Below, piece after piece: positions 35,362-46,485 of a stretch of DNA of 64,000 nucleotides; positions within the stretch are counted from its first letter, which is position 1, and every line of letters begins with the position of its first letter. The notes under the pieces were generated by a model. The model searched no databases and was not told the DNA's origin. It saw nothing but the letters and a program-made list of their open reading frames with translations. The translations under genes were made by a program, and so were the position numbers. The stretch is from Pyrenochaeta sp. MPI-SDFR-AT-0127 (taxonomy: Eukaryota; Ascomycota; Dothideomycetes; Pleosporales; Cucurbitariaceae), in assembly GCA_020747015.1 (NCBI GenBank), contig JAGTJM010000107.1, positions 1-64,000 of the forward strand, read 5' to 3'.

Positions 35362-36966
35362 TCATTGAATGCTGTAGTTCATACGTAACTCTGCCTTCTT
35401 GATGGTTGACTCAATACGCTCCCTCCTCTTTCGAATCGTCTCAAACTCTTCAGTATCCTCCCCCAAGCACCTTTGAGCAATATGCTCACACCCGGTTGCA
35501 CGAGCTAACATCACTTTCCACAGCACCAACCTGTTCTCCATAGAAATCTCATCTGCGAGCCTGGGCTGTATGCGATCAATGAGACCATTGTACCAACGAA
35601 CAAGCTCCAGGCTGGTACAACCGGTCACTTTGAGGTCTTTTGTGAGGTCGACGATAGATTGCGCGTACTCCTCGAGCTCTTCGCGGGTTGGTCGACCTTG
35701 CGCAATGAAGTCAGGGGGAAGACATAGGTCATTGACAATATTATCGGATGCAATCATCTCAACCTGAGTCAAGAACTGATTTAGCTCAACTGCTCTAACT
35801 TTGGCGCGTGTTCGGGCGTGTTCGTGTACTCTGAACTGAGGGTGGTAGGGATTGCAAGCCTCACAACTACATTTGATGCCGAACTTGTAGTTTAGCTCCT
35901 TCCCACGATCTTCGGAATTCTGGTAGTAAATATTTGAGATGCCGGAAAGGGTCAACTCTTCTCCATTTGCAATGGTCCTGGTAGTATGCACCGTCATTCG
36001 GTTGGAGATGGAATTATAATGTGCATAGCAATTCGGAACGCAGGAGTGCCGTAGGTGTGCAGTCTCGATAAAGAGCCCTGTACAAGGCAAGTTACTGGAT
36101 ATTGTCGTTTGCTCATCCTCAGGTAGATTGATAAGTGATCGACAACTTGCATGCCAGCGAGCAGCTATACGGAGCGATTCAAGCGCACGTTCGAGTACTG
36201 CTCCAGACATTTTAAAATCACCCTCTTCTTCTTCAGTCCAGTCTTTCTTGGGCTTTCTCACTATTTGCATCGTTCGTGCAAGTATAGGTTCCGTTATTTC
36301 AGCAAGAGCTTCTAGCAATGGTGATACAGACAAGTCGGATGGATCCAACCCCCAGACACGATCCTGTTCGTACTTTGGAAGCTCCGCAAAAGCCACCATG
36401 AGGCCGTCAATCTGATAACCTGGTGCGGGCAAGGTGATCAAGGGCGGCTCAGATATGATGCGCGTGCCTTGTTGAATATTCTCTGTTGCAAAAACACCAC
36501 GTTTTTCTCTATTGGTGCCCATAACATGGGAAGACATCATCTTGTCGGCACAAGAAATAGCGCGTACTTCGTAATTTGGCAAGACAGGCACCCAGTCGTG
36601 GACAGTGCCCTCACTTTCAATGTTCTTCTGCTGTTGGTTTGGTGACTCTGGGAGGTTTTGGTCATCCTTGACTAACATTGTGGCGACCGTCGGAATGTTT
36701 ATAGCAGGCGTTGACGTACGTACGATAACCTGACCATTCCCTGTGCTCATTTGCCGCGTATGGTTTCTCTCACCTTTGCGCTTTACATTTTGCTTGCAAT
36801 GGCGCTTCTTCTTTTTGATTCCAGGCGTGCGGGCCTGCCTCTGCTCTGCGTCGAACTTGGATCCTGCGTTGCGGCCTTCGTTCAAGTTGAGGTCGTCCAT
36901 GTTCTTCGTAAGATACGCTTCTCCTGCGGGAACACCGCCCTTAACAATTGATTGCTGGAGACTCAT
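35362..36966 (-). CDS. SET-domain protein (SMYD-like, fungal type)
   Basis: A single exon gives 534 aa. The first 110 residues are polar with a basic KKKKRHCKQNVKRKGE patch. The SET fold starts with RGVFATENIQQGTRII (about 157). Later come LRHSCVPNCYAHYN (about 304, the H-S-C-x-P-N AdoMet site), ANGEELTLSGISNIYY (about 336, with candidate catalytic Tyr) and a post-SET cysteine cluster CSCEAC (about 367). A helical C-terminal part follows. No MYND finger is seen between the SET halves, unlike animal SMYDs. It is likely a protein lysine methyltransferase; the target, histone or not, cannot be inferred. Confidence 0.85.
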   Translation of the reverse strand: MSLQQSIVKGGVPAGEAYLTKNMDDLNLNEGRNAGSKFDAEQRQARTPGIKKKKRHCKQNVKRKGERNHTRQMSTGNGQVIVRTSTPAINIPTVATMLVKDDQNLPESPNQQQKNIESEGTVHDWVPVLPNYEVRAISCADKMMSSHVMGTNREKRGVFATENIQQGTRIISEPPLITLPAPGYQIDGLMVAFAELPKYEQDRVWGLDPSDLSVSPLLEALAEITEPILARTMQIVRKPKKDWTEEEEGDFKMSGAVLERALESLRIAARWHASCRSLINLPEDEQTTISSNLPCTGLFIETAHLRHSCVPNCYAHYNSISNRMTVHTTRTIANGEELTLSGISNIYYQNSEDRGKELNYKFGIKCSCEACNPYHPQFRVHEHARTRAKVRAVELNQFLTQVEMIASDNIVNDLCLPPDFIAQGRPTREELEEYAQSIVDLTKDLKVTGCTSLELVRWYNGLIDRIQPRLADEISMENRLVLWKVMLARATGCEHIAQRCLGEDTEEFETIRKRRERIESTIKKAELRMNYSIQ

Positions 36967-37763
36967 GAACGTATCTGATTGATTTCCTTGATGGACTACT
37001 GGTTTAAGGACTCAATTACTGTAAACTCATCAGCGAACCCGATACATGTGTTGGCAAAGTGATGTGAACGAGAATACATGCACAGAGCGCCGCAATGGGT
37101 TGAAGGAAGAAAGTTTGGTAACAAGGCATGAATCAAATCGGAGGTAAGCGTACAGGTCAGGTAGACGACAGAGCTTGCGATTCCGCGGTGAAGTCAAGTT
37201 TCACAATTTCCCACCCGCGTACGCGTCACCAATGTATATCGACAGGGAGCTGCTATTCGAACTAGTGAGAAGTAGAAAAGAACAGTAAAGATGGAACTGA
37301 CCTGGCGGACGCTCTGGCTTTAAACACAGTCTGAATGGAGCGAAGCTGTCGCTGGGGCTGGAGCACGGGCGTGGCGATGTTATAGGCAGCCGAACGTTAC
37401 CTTGTCTCCGCGTGAAAGTACATTCAATTGGCAGGTGAAAGAGCTGAAAAAGGAAAATGTGTATTGAACCAATAGAGGGGAAATTCTGAAGCATCCGAGA
37501 AAAGGAAACAGATGGTTCAATCATTTATTAAATCATCAGAACAGAGCAAGAGAACCAAGCGAAGGTGGAATAAATTTGTGCTTTGATCTATCTAGCAAGA
37601 AATATTACTCACTGTTAATGTTCACTTGCCATCATTGGTTGCTCGTCGCGGTGCGCGATTGGTGGCAAGAGGCGGTACGTAAAGGTTCATGAAGACTGCA
37701 GTACAGAGTGTGGTCTGATTGAAAATGTCGAAAGAGCGCCATGGTATGGATTTGTTCTGTTCA
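36967..37763. other. Intergenic region
   Basis: Promoter side of the SET gene and 3' side of PRCC. A 107-aa frame at 37201..37524 (minus) shows no features and is probably chance. Confidence 0.45.
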
Positions 37764-39029
37764 CTACCACCCATATCGATTGCCAGCCTCCCTCTTGTTC
37801 CGGTGGCCGCTAGCAAAGTGATCTTCTAGGGCATCTTTCTGCGACGTCGCCTGGCTGACCAAACTTCTTAAGCTGTTTTTCCCGGTACCTGATATAGACT
37901 TGAGGGCATTGTGCTGTACTTGCTCACCCTGTTGTCGCACCCTCTCGTTATGTGCATACTCGGTATCTGTGTTAAATTCCACAATCTTAGCTGATGAGAC
38001 ATCTGGGCCGCCGCGTCCCTTCTTGCCGAAGAGTTGGCGTCGTTCTGCTTCGGAGAGGTTTAACTCGGAGGCGATATTTGTCAAGTCGTTCGGAGTTGAC
38101 CCACTGGCTTGCGAAGGTGCATGATATGTGGGATGGTATGATGACTGTGAATCGGAGGCGCCATTGGAAATGGTGACGGGCCCATGCTCTTCGTTTTCTA
38201 CAACATGTAACAATGGTTGATACTGGCCATCTGGCAAGCTTCTAGCTGGAGCATCCGGATCGTTGGGAACTCCGAACAAAGAGACCTTGGGTTTGCGTGC
38301 CGGTCTCGACTCTGTACCTGATGTTTTCAGAGCTCCAAGATTTATACTTGATTCTTTGGCCTCTTCCAATGTCACAGCAGCGGGACGAGGGGCCACCGGT
38401 TTCTTCCTTTTGCCTTTCCCGACGGACATGGGCACAAACTGAGGAAGCGCAGGTTTTGGTACTTGTGGCTCCACGCTTATCGAATCTATAGCTGTCTCTA
38501 CCCCTACTTGCAACGTGGCCGCCTTTGAAGGAGGTAGCTTCAGCATGGCTCTGAAGTCTTCCTTCTGCATGGGCTCTTTCTTGACTGGGTTGCCATTCTC
38601 ATCATACTCGTCAATGTCTGCCCTTTGCTCGCGCCGAAATGCAGGCTCTGCACCAGTCTTGAGATTGACGCCCGCAGCAAGCCCTTTCCCCAGCCCTCTC
38701 TTTCCAGCAGCTGCACTGGCGTTTGCGAGCGTCGTGGTCACGTTTGGCTTCTTTGGTGCAGGTAGCATTGCATTGAAACCACCAAATGCCCCACCACCAC
38801 CCAAACGCGGCTTCTTTGCAGGTGGAGTCTCGTCATCGATATCATCCTTGGCTACCAGCGGTTGCAATGCGCCGGGCAAGTTGACTTTTATCCGGCCGGG
38901 GTTGGAGCGATTGACAACTTTCTGGAAGGCGGCCTTTGGCAGCGGCCTCGCGGCGGGCTTCGGTGGGGGTGGCACACTGCCGCCGCCATCGCTGTCGGAT
39001 TCCGAGTCTGAGTAGGCGGTGAGATTCAT
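37764..39029 (-). CDS. PRCC-like protein (mitotic checkpoint regulator / spliceosome-associated family)
   Basis: A single exon gives 421 aa starting MNLTAYSDSESDSD. The equivalent of the animal PRCC start is this Ser/Asp block, so 39029 is preferred over an ATG four codons earlier. A Pro/Lys-rich middle (PPPPKPAARPLPKA; KKPRLGGGG) gives way to the conserved C-terminal domain: SSAKIVEFNTDTEYAHNE, NALKSISGTGKNSLRSLVSQA and the end KREAGNRYGW. In animals PRCC binds MAD2B and is found in spliceosome fractions. Divergent from SIN1 with 224 bp between starts. Confidence 0.88.
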   Translation of the reverse strand: MNLTAYSDSESDSDGGGSVPPPPKPAARPLPKAAFQKVVNRSNPGRIKVNLPGALQPLVAKDDIDDETPPAKKPRLGGGGAFGGFNAMLPAPKKPNVTTTLANASAAAGKRGLGKGLAAGVNLKTGAEPAFRREQRADIDEYDENGNPVKKEPMQKEDFRAMLKLPPSKAATLQVGVETAIDSISVEPQVPKPALPQFVPMSVGKGKRKKPVAPRPAAVTLEEAKESSINLGALKTSGTESRPARKPKVSLFGVPNDPDAPARSLPDGQYQPLLHVVENEEHGPVTISNGASDSQSSYHPTYHAPSQASGSTPNDLTNIASELNLSEAERRQLFGKKGRGGPDVSSAKIVEFNTDTEYAHNERVRQQGEQVQHNALKSISGTGKNSLRSLVSQATSQKDALEDHFASGHRNKREAGNRYGW

Positions 39030-39253
39030 AGTGTCGTGCAAGTTGGATCTGCGGGAGTAAGGTCAAGGTCAGCAGCTCGCCATGGTTTGATGCTCGAATA
39101 TGCTCGCGTCCATGACCGCTGCCAAGCAGTCCGTCCAGCAGGGTCCAGGTACGCTCTCTCCAACAGCTTCCCCGCCATGACTTTATGATAGTCGTCCAGC
39201 TGGCCTGATTATGCAATTCCTTTAACGGAATATGAACCCTTGATGCTCTCATC

Positions 39254-41912
39254 ATGTCGCTCCTTCAGAACGAAGAGTAAGCCACGCAGCAGCAGCAGCA
39301 TCACCGCCTCCATCTCCATCTCTACCCCTCTCGCTAACCTCTGGTCCAGCTTTGTCCTCTTCCAGCTGCGGACTGCATACCTCTCCTCGATCAAGGACGG
39401 CGTCGGCGAACGTCTAATCAATGTCGACTCGAGTGTCTTGAACAATGCCGCCTTTCGCGCGGCAGGATGGCTCCCCAACGCCGCAGACATCAAGCGCACC
39501 TACTCGCCGCCCATTCCCACTGCAATCACGTCAGAATACTTCCAGGCCCCACGCTCAGCTGGTCTGAAGGCCCCAGAAGGCTTTGGCGACGATGAAGACG
39601 AAGGCGGCATGGTCACGGGAGGGGGTGGCAGCAACGACACGGTTGGCCCTACCTTGAATGCGAAGCGGAGGCGGAGGAAGGAACAGCTGGAGGAGGACGA
39701 CAGCAGTGACCTGAGCGACGAGAGCGATGATGACGACGAAGCACAGAGGTGGGCAGCCTTCTCCTTGCACACAGCTTCAAGCTGACTTGCTCACTACAGA
39801 CCTGCGAATCAGATCAAGTTTACCAAGATGCCACTGCGGACACGGTCTGGCTCCTCGCCTATACGAGGATCTGCTCTGAGGAACGAGTTGGAAGAGTCTG
39901 GAGGAGGACCTTCGCTTATGGTCACCTCTCCGTCGCGGCCTGCAGATAGTACCCTGCGCCGGGGCTCATTAGGCACAGTGGACACGGCCCAGACACGAGC
40001 CAGGAGAGACACCATAACGAGTAGCGAGATGTCGTCCGAGAACGAATTCGACAATTCCTCGTTCAAAAAGCGAAGGGTCAATCCCCGGAAAGCCGCTAGT
40101 GCAAGCCAACTACTGTCACAACGAATTCAGGAAGACGAAGGAGAAACCGTAGGGGCGCGTCTGGAAGCCCTACACGAGGGCGACGAATCAGATAGTTCTC
40201 TCTCCTCTGAGTTCTCCGGCTCTGCTGATAGCGAATCCCTCATAGGTGCGGGTGGTGACCCCCTTGACTCCTCCCCCCCTTCTGAACTCCCCACCATGCC
40301 TGGCTTGACGCCTTTCAATAACATGTCACCACGAAAGCGGAAAGAATCGCTCCAACCAACCCTACAAGCATTACCTCCACCAAGGCCTATTAGCTTTATT
40401 TTGCCAGTGAGTGCGCTCACGCAAGCCTTACAAGCCAAAGAGCAGAAGCCTTCCAACCCGCTGCAACGCTTTGCGGCATGGAATGCTGCTAGCGAGGCTC
40501 AGCAAAACCCATTGTACATTAAAATTTACTATCCGTTCTCTTCGAGGCCTTCAAAAGCTGTTGAGCTGCTCATCCGAAAGTTCAATGACAAAGCCGAAGG
40601 TCCTACTGTGGCCGAAGCCATTGGATACGCATTGCACCGTTACCAAGAAGAAAAGCTCGAGCCGCCGCTTCGTGCCGAGAAGATGAATGTCAATTGCTGG
40701 GTCATGAGAATGTACGACGACGGCGAGGTTGACGACGAGTTTCCCCCCCTGACTAGAAATAAGCCATTAAAGGATTTCGCTTCTAACAATGCTCGTGGTA
40801 TGCGACCCCGTGCACGAGAGAAACCGTGGGATGAATTCGCCCTAGTAGAAGCAACACAACGAGAAATCAGCGAGAACGAGAAAATAACACCGCTCTATAG
40901 CCGGGAGGCGGCGGCGGCGGCAGCAGCCTCACAACAAGACGCTTCTGAAGATGTTGAGGTGAAGAAGCCCGTTAAGCCTTTGCCCAACCGCGCAAAAAGC
41001 TTCAGGAATCCAATCACAGGCCCTTCATTTGCGCCGACTGCGACTCGTAAAGACACAAGTAACTTGGCCGATGTCCCTAAGGTGCCACAATCCCACGCCG
41101 CCAGTCGCACTGGAGCGCCTAAGACAATCACGGTCCACTTCACTGACGAAAACTTCAACACAAGACATATACCTATATCCTGCACAACCGACACATACAT
41201 TGCTGACATCTTCGACCAAGTATGTCGTGACTTACGTCTCGAGAAGGCCCTTTACATTTTAAGAGTAAGCGGCAGTACCACAGTCGCGCCTCCGGACCGG
41301 ACAGTGGAAGCACTGGACACCCGAACTGACCTCGACCTGTTGCGTCGGCGTTTCGTTGGTGATGGCGTGTTTGGAATTGCTGGATCCCCGGGATCGTCAT
41401 CACCTAATGCACCGCTCATCATCAGCACCGGCGGCGCACCGAAGAAGACTAAGAAGGGCGAACGTGTGAACGCTGCCGTTTCTGGACACCAACTTATCCA
41501 TCCCCTTGCCAAACACGATGGCTCTGCTGCTCTCAACCTTACAACAACAGGCTATTATCGCCGCTATGCTGTCCTGCGCAAGCAGCCCATGTCTTTCGCT
41601 TCTTCCACATCCCGTATTCTCGCCCTGGACAACGAGTACATACACATCATGCCCGGCGAATCTGGCGCCAAAGCTGGTGCTCGCGGCGGAGGCGCGTGGG
41701 TTGAAGGGCAAGGAAAGACCACTACTGTGCATTTTTCAAGTGTGGTGGGAAGTAAAGTCAGCAAAAAACATAACAAAATGTTTAGAGTTATCGTTTTCAA
41801 GGAGAGGGAGACGAAGAGATATGATTTTGAGGCTAGCACAGCGGATGAAGCATTGGAGATAGTCAGGGAGATTAAGAGAGGTGTTGAGCGGTTTCAGGAG
41901 GGCATCGTGTAG
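39254..41912 (+). CDS. SIN1/Avo1 subunit of TOR complex 2
   Basis: Three exons, 39254..39276, 39350..39748 and 39800..41912 (introns 73 and 51 bp), give 844 aa with all frames closing. Exon 1 encodes MSLLQNE and the splice restores MSLLQNEDFVLFQLRTAYLS, the family N-terminal signature. After an acidic Ser region comes the CRIM domain (about 373-500; LYIKIYYPFSSRPSKAVELL), which recruits substrates to TORC2. A Ras-binding-like domain (about 584-665; KTITVHFTDENFNTRHI) follows, then a C-terminal PH domain (about 704-844). TORC2 acts at the plasma membrane in actin and AGC-kinase control. CRIM, RBD and PH are all present, so the protein is full length. Confidence 0.95.
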
Positions 41913-42432
41913 AATTTCGTGTAACGAGAAACATTGGAGAATGACGTCCCTACTAGAGGACGCTTACATTTAGCCTATTTTCTGCATCAGGAATGCATCA
42001 AGCAAAGATTTATTATGCTCAGAGATATTTGAAAACGGCCCACGAATTCAGTAGCTGCCTGTTTACAAGCGGAAGACAGCTACCACTTTTCCTGCACGCA
42101 CTACTTTCTCTCTTCTGGAATACAAGATCCAGCACAGAGGGCATTTTCTGAACACTCCCACTCCTCGCCCACGTATTGCCTGCATGGGAGAGGTGACAAG
42201 CTCCATCTGTTTGTCTGTCGGATAATTCGATGTTTTTGACTTTCAGATTTTTGTTGTCACGACGAAGAATGCTTGCAAGGACTTCTGTCTTTTTTTGTTG
42301 CCACATTTCATACCTCAAGTCCACGAGGCCGTGCGTACAAGTCGCCACTGTTGGAGGTGACAGTGCCCTCATAGATTCTGAATTCATTTATGATAAAAAG
42401 CCGTCGGGGGTCGTGAAAAGATAGGGGTATGT
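41913..42432. other. Convergent intergenic region
   Basis: Between the SIN1 and NOSIP stops. No supported feature. Confidence 0.5.
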
Positions 42433-43521
42433 CTAAACTTGAAAGGCAACACCCTGTCGCTTGACCATGGCCTTTCCACCGCTCGCAAACCCGGTTCCTT
42501 CACTCCTAAGTTCTACGAGCCCCGGGCTTAGTCCCTTGTTCTTGTCTTTCCTTTTCTTGCTCTCATTATCATTTTGTTTCGTCCCCGCCAGGATTGCAGA
42601 CAGATCTGCATCACATACATAGCAGTGTATTGACTCCGGATCCGGTCCATCGTCATGTACGTCTCGCTGATGCCGATGCTCCGGTCTTAGAAACTTTTCG
42701 ACACATGGCTTGCATAAAACATGCCCACAGGGGATGGCAATCATCGCTTTCGTGCTATTCGACAAGGATTTCTGACAACTTGGGCAATTTCGTGATGGCT
42801 TACCTGTATCTGCTGACGTTTCCTCGTGGAAATTAACGTTCGTTAGCCCTTTGAGCGATAGGCTGTGCGGGTGTTCTGGGCTACTAGATGGGCATGTCGG
42901 TGTATGTTTCGCCTTTTCTGAGCCCTTATGATGTTGATCCGGTGTTTCACCTGGAACCCAGAAGCTTGGCAAATGGCCCTTTGCAGCCCTGCGTTCTTCG
43001 TCCAACGTTCGTTTCACTTTGCTTTGTTCTTCGCTTGCGATACGTTTTAGCTCCTCCTCATCTATCTCGAACTTGCGCTTCTTGCATCTACCGTCTTCTC
43101 CTTTCGAGCCCGACTCTTGCTCCACTACAATCGTACTACCTTCCCGTCCTAGCACCCTTGCGCCTGTGCCTGTTTTGAGTGAGAGTCCCATCTGCACTGC
43201 TTCAAAATCTGCAACAGACCTCAATCTTGCCACCTCATCCTCTCGCTCCTTTTGGTCGTCGTCTTCTAGCTTTTGCCGTTCGTTAATCTTCTCCATTCGC
43301 TTCATCTCCTTTCGTTGAGCAAGGAGGTTGGTCATGGCGCATTCTCGACAGAAAAGGTCGCCTTGAGGACAGCATACTGGATCAACTGCTGGAAGAAGAC
43401 ATAATTGGCAAGATCCAAACGGTAGGAAGGAGTCACGAGTAAGACGCGTCGCTTGAGATCCCCACCTATCCTTAAGAGCGTTGCGTTCGTAGGAGGTAAA
43501 GATTGTCTTTGGTGGCGGCAT
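42433..43521 (-). CDS. NOSIP-like RING/U-box protein
   Basis: One exon gives 362 aa. The N-terminal zf-NOSIP domain is clear: TSYERNALKDRWGSQATRLT, SFLPFGSCQLCLLPAVDPVC and GDLFCRECAMTNLLAQRKE. A charged helix follows (about 75-190). The C-terminal RING-like part has CPSCQKSLS (about 247), CGHVLCKPCVEKFL and the last pair CYVCDADL. Family members are E3 ligases; NOSIP is also found in late spliceosome complexes. The start MPPPKTIF is directly preceded by an acceptor-like TTCTAG, and relatives begin with a few more residues, so a short upstream exon is possible. Confidence 0.88.
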   Translation of the reverse strand: MPPPKTIFTSYERNALKDRWGSQATRLTRDSFLPFGSCQLCLLPAVDPVCCPQGDLFCRECAMTNLLAQRKEMKRMEKINERQKLEDDDQKEREDEVARLRSVADFEAVQMGLSLKTGTGARVLGREGSTIVVEQESGSKGEDGRCKKRKFEIDEEELKRIASEEQSKVKRTLDEERRAAKGHLPSFWVPGETPDQHHKGSEKAKHTPTCPSSSPEHPHSLSLKGLTNVNFHEETSADTGKPSRNCPSCQKSLSNSTKAMIAIPCGHVLCKPCVEKFLRPEHRHQRDVHDDGPDPESIHCYVCDADLSAILAGTKQNDNESKKRKDKNKGLSPGLVELRSEGTGFASGGKAMVKRQGVAFQV

Positions 43522-43819
43522 ACTAGAATTTGATGATTGCTTCTTGAATCGCTAGGCTGCACAGGAAGCGTGTCAGTCGCGACGTTATTGCTGGGTTTCG
43601 GATGCTTGTCTTGATGTGCAACGAAGACGGGCGTTGCGGAAGGAGGGTCGTCAATTCAGAAGAGCCACAGCAAGCCCGTCCGCCACAGGTGGGCCCAAGC
43701 TTTGGAAGGCTAACAATCCCTGCGCAAATTTCCGGTCCCTGGAAGGTGGCGTTTCGCGCGTCATCGTATCGAATCTGTTCAAATTCTTACATGTCTTCTT
43801 CACTCATCGACTACATCAA

Positions 43820-45114
43820 ATGCGACCTGAGGAGCAGCCCGAGGCGCCGAGTGGGCCATGGCGGGCGGCGTCGGCCTTTACTATGGGCGTCGTAGGTCTG
43901 CTGTGTAAAGGCTTCTTGTCAGGACTAAGTAGGGTGGAGACGCATGGAATGGACAGTTTCACCGAGCTTCTTGATGAGCGAAAGAACGTTGAGGGACGTG
44001 AGAGAGGTCTATTGACGGGTATGCAGCTGCGATCATGAATGGTTGGCGTGCGCCATGAATGCTAATGGTCATGTAGTTTCGAATCACATATCAGTGTGCG
44101 TAGAGTCATGCCTGCTGAGCATTTGGCCGTCTGGAAGAAATGTGCTCATACAGTGACCAGAATGGATGACCCGATACTTTGGGGCATACTCCCACTCAGC
44201 TACATGTTCAATCCAGACAATCTGCGTTGGGGACTGGGGAGTTACGATTTATGCTTTACCAACAAGTATGGCTGACTCGGCACGCGCAGTGTACTTGTTG
44301 ACATTGTATTAGAGGGCTGTCGACGTTCTTCACCCTTGGGCAGGTCCTGCCCACCCATCGATCAGCGTACTCGCAGTATGGCGGCCTCTTCCAGCCAACG
44401 ATCACGCAGGCAATCCGCCTCCTGTCTGGCGGACCCTTTCTTGATGCAAATGATGCACCAGAGAAGCCTGCGACATCGCTCAAGAGCCCCGATCTTATTG
44501 ACCCTTTCAGCAGTGGACACCTCACTTTCAGCACCAACGGCGTCGATACGTTTCCTGCGCCTTCGGCATACCTCAGCCGGCGGCATGCATGGGTACACAT
44601 TTTTCCAGAAGGCATGATCCATCAAACAGAAGATAGAATCATGCGGTACTTCAAGTGGGGAGTATCGCGACTGATTCTCGAGAGTGAGCCTCTGCCCGAC
44701 ATTGTGCCCATTTTCATTGAAGGGTTCGACGACATCATGCACGAGACGCGAACGTTTCCGCGATTTATTCCACGCGCATTCAAGAATGTCAGGGTGACAT
44801 TTGGCGAGAAACTGGACGGCGAAGAGGTATTTGGAGATCTGCGGCGTCGCTGGAAACAGATGCGCGCCGCCGAGGAGAAGAGCAGCGGGGGCCTTGGAAT
44901 TGGGGTGCTGAGCGATGCGCTCAAGCACTCGGACGAAGCCGTCAGCTTACGCAAAGAGTGCACACGACGAGTGCGCCAGGCGGTACTCGATGTTAGGCGG
45001 CAGCGCGGGTACCCTGAAGACGATCCCAAGAACAGCCTTGCAGAAACCTGGCTCAGGGAAGGGCTAGAACGAGAAGGCAGGCAAGAGGACAAGAGTATTA
45101 CGAAGGACACTTGA
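43820..45114 (+). CDS. Tafazzin-type lysophospholipid acyltransferase
   Basis: Four exons, 43820..44018, 44077..44095, 44161..44265 and 44313..45114, give 374 aa in frame. The second exon is 19 nt and encodes most of VSNHISV; the HX4D active site (H70, D75 in NHISVMDDP) is thus split over introns 1 and 2. Further family blocks: FFTLGQVLPTHRSAYSQYGG, WVHIFPEGMIHQ, and YFKWGVSRLILESEPLPDIVPIF. Tafazzin swaps acyl chains between phospholipids to mature cardiolipin in mitochondria. A hydrophobic segment near residues 20-40 may help membrane attachment. Divergent from NOSIP (298 bp). Confidence 0.93.
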
Positions 45115-45778
45115 ATGTAGATTAGCTATGTACAGTAGCCAGCGAGTGAGGCCGCGTCGACCAGCAAGGAGCCCGCGCGCGCGCGTGTGTGCAGCGTGTC
45201 AGATTAGATCAAGTAAATTCACCGTCAGCGACTGCCTGCTCTTTGATGCTGCCGATCAACCACGAGCTTGGGGGCGGGGTTTGTCGTTGCAAGCAAGCAA
45301 AAGGCAAGGTGCCATTGCGGCAGAGTCTCGGGCGTGCTCGTGTCGTCATCCACTGCTGCAACGCGCGCAATTCACCGTTGCCCGTTGCCCGTCGCCCGTC
45401 GCCCGCCCGTCCACCGTCACTGCGACAGCGATTGGGGAGGGGGGGCGGGGTGGGGTGGGTGCGCCGGTGAATGGCGACGAAGCTGGGAGGAAACATGGTC
45501 GAGCGGCAGCGACGGCGGGCTGTTTTGTGCTGCGCAAGCAAAGAAAAAGGGTGCAACCGGCCTAGCGCCGAGCAGAGCCCAGGGCAGATAAAATGTGCTG
45601 CATGCCCCGCCAGAAGGTCCGTTTCTGCCACACCGCCCGCAGCACACAGCACACCAAGCACTTTGCAGAGACGCTGCGTCAAGCTGCCCGCTGCCCGTCG
45701 CTTAGCCGGCCAATTGCTGCCCGCTGCCCGACTCTGCCTGCGACTCTGCCTCCCCCCCCCCTCCCCCAGCTGCAGCCA
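45115..45778. other. GC-rich promoter region of the NC2 alpha gene
   Basis: Contains purine runs (around 45435-45460, mostly G) and a C-rich stretch near 45748-45768 on the plus strand, just before the start codon. Long open frames on both strands here come from base composition. Confidence 0.5.
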
Positions 45779-46485
45779 ATGGACAGCTCCTGGGCTCCAC
45801 AGAGCCCCGACCTCTCTTCCCACCACGCCCAGCCTGAGCCGCCCATCCACCCCCAGCACCAGGGCTACAGAGGCTCCGTTTCTCACGTCACACCCTTTAC
45901 GCCCCCCGCCTCGAGCCCGACTCTGCACACGCTTCCTTTGCCCCCGCCCGCCTACATGCCTCGCCGTGTGCGCACCGACGAGGGAATGCAAGATGCAGAC
46001 TACATACCAGACGCCTCGCTGCCCGCCATGCCTGCGACGCTGCCGCCAAGTACAGACAACATCACCATCAAGAACCACTTCCCCGTTGCCAGGATAAAGC
46101 GCATCATGCAGGCCGACGACGATGTGGGCAAGGTTGCGCAGGTTACGCCTGTGGTTGTCTGTAAGTCGATCCTCCTTTCCCCCACCCCCGCCCTCCATCT
46201 CCATATGCTCACTCTGTCACAGCAAAAGCCCTTGAGCTCTTCATGATATCGCTCGTCACAAAGGCCGCCGCCGAGGCCAAGTCGCGCAACTCGAAGCGTG
46301 TCGGCGCCGTCCACCTCAAGCAGGCCATCACCAAGAACGAGCAATTCGACTTCCTCAACGAGATCGTGTCCAAGGTCGCCGACGCGCCCGAGAAGAGTGA
46401 GGGCGATGCAATGGATGTGGATGGGAAGAAGAAGAAGGCCTCCGCCCGCAAGAAGAAAAAGGCTGATGACGACGACGATTTTTGA
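45779..46485 (+). CDS. Histone-fold transcription factor, NC2 alpha/DRAP1 (Bur6) type
   Basis: Exons 45779..46160 and 46223..46485 (62-bp intron) give 214 aa. The first 95 residues are Pro/Ser/His-rich and low complexity. The histone fold follows: KNHFPVARIKRIMQADDDVG (about 96-115), TPVVVSKALELFMISLV across the splice site, and HLKQAITKNEQFDFLNEIV. The tail is acidic then Lys-rich (GKKKKASARKKKKADDDDDF). The C-terminal helix pattern SRN-K...HLKQ...FDFL resembles DRAP1, a partner of NC2 beta that blocks TBP-dependent initiation. Dpb3/CHRAC-type subunits are the alternative. The long N-terminal extension is unusual compared with yeast Bur6. Confidence 0.85.

Noticed and set aside
45209..46204. 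331-aa minus-strand frame opposite NC2 alpha
   Set aside because: It lies in GC-rich promoter sequence and antisense to conserved histone-fold codons; no domain, and its protein is low complexity.
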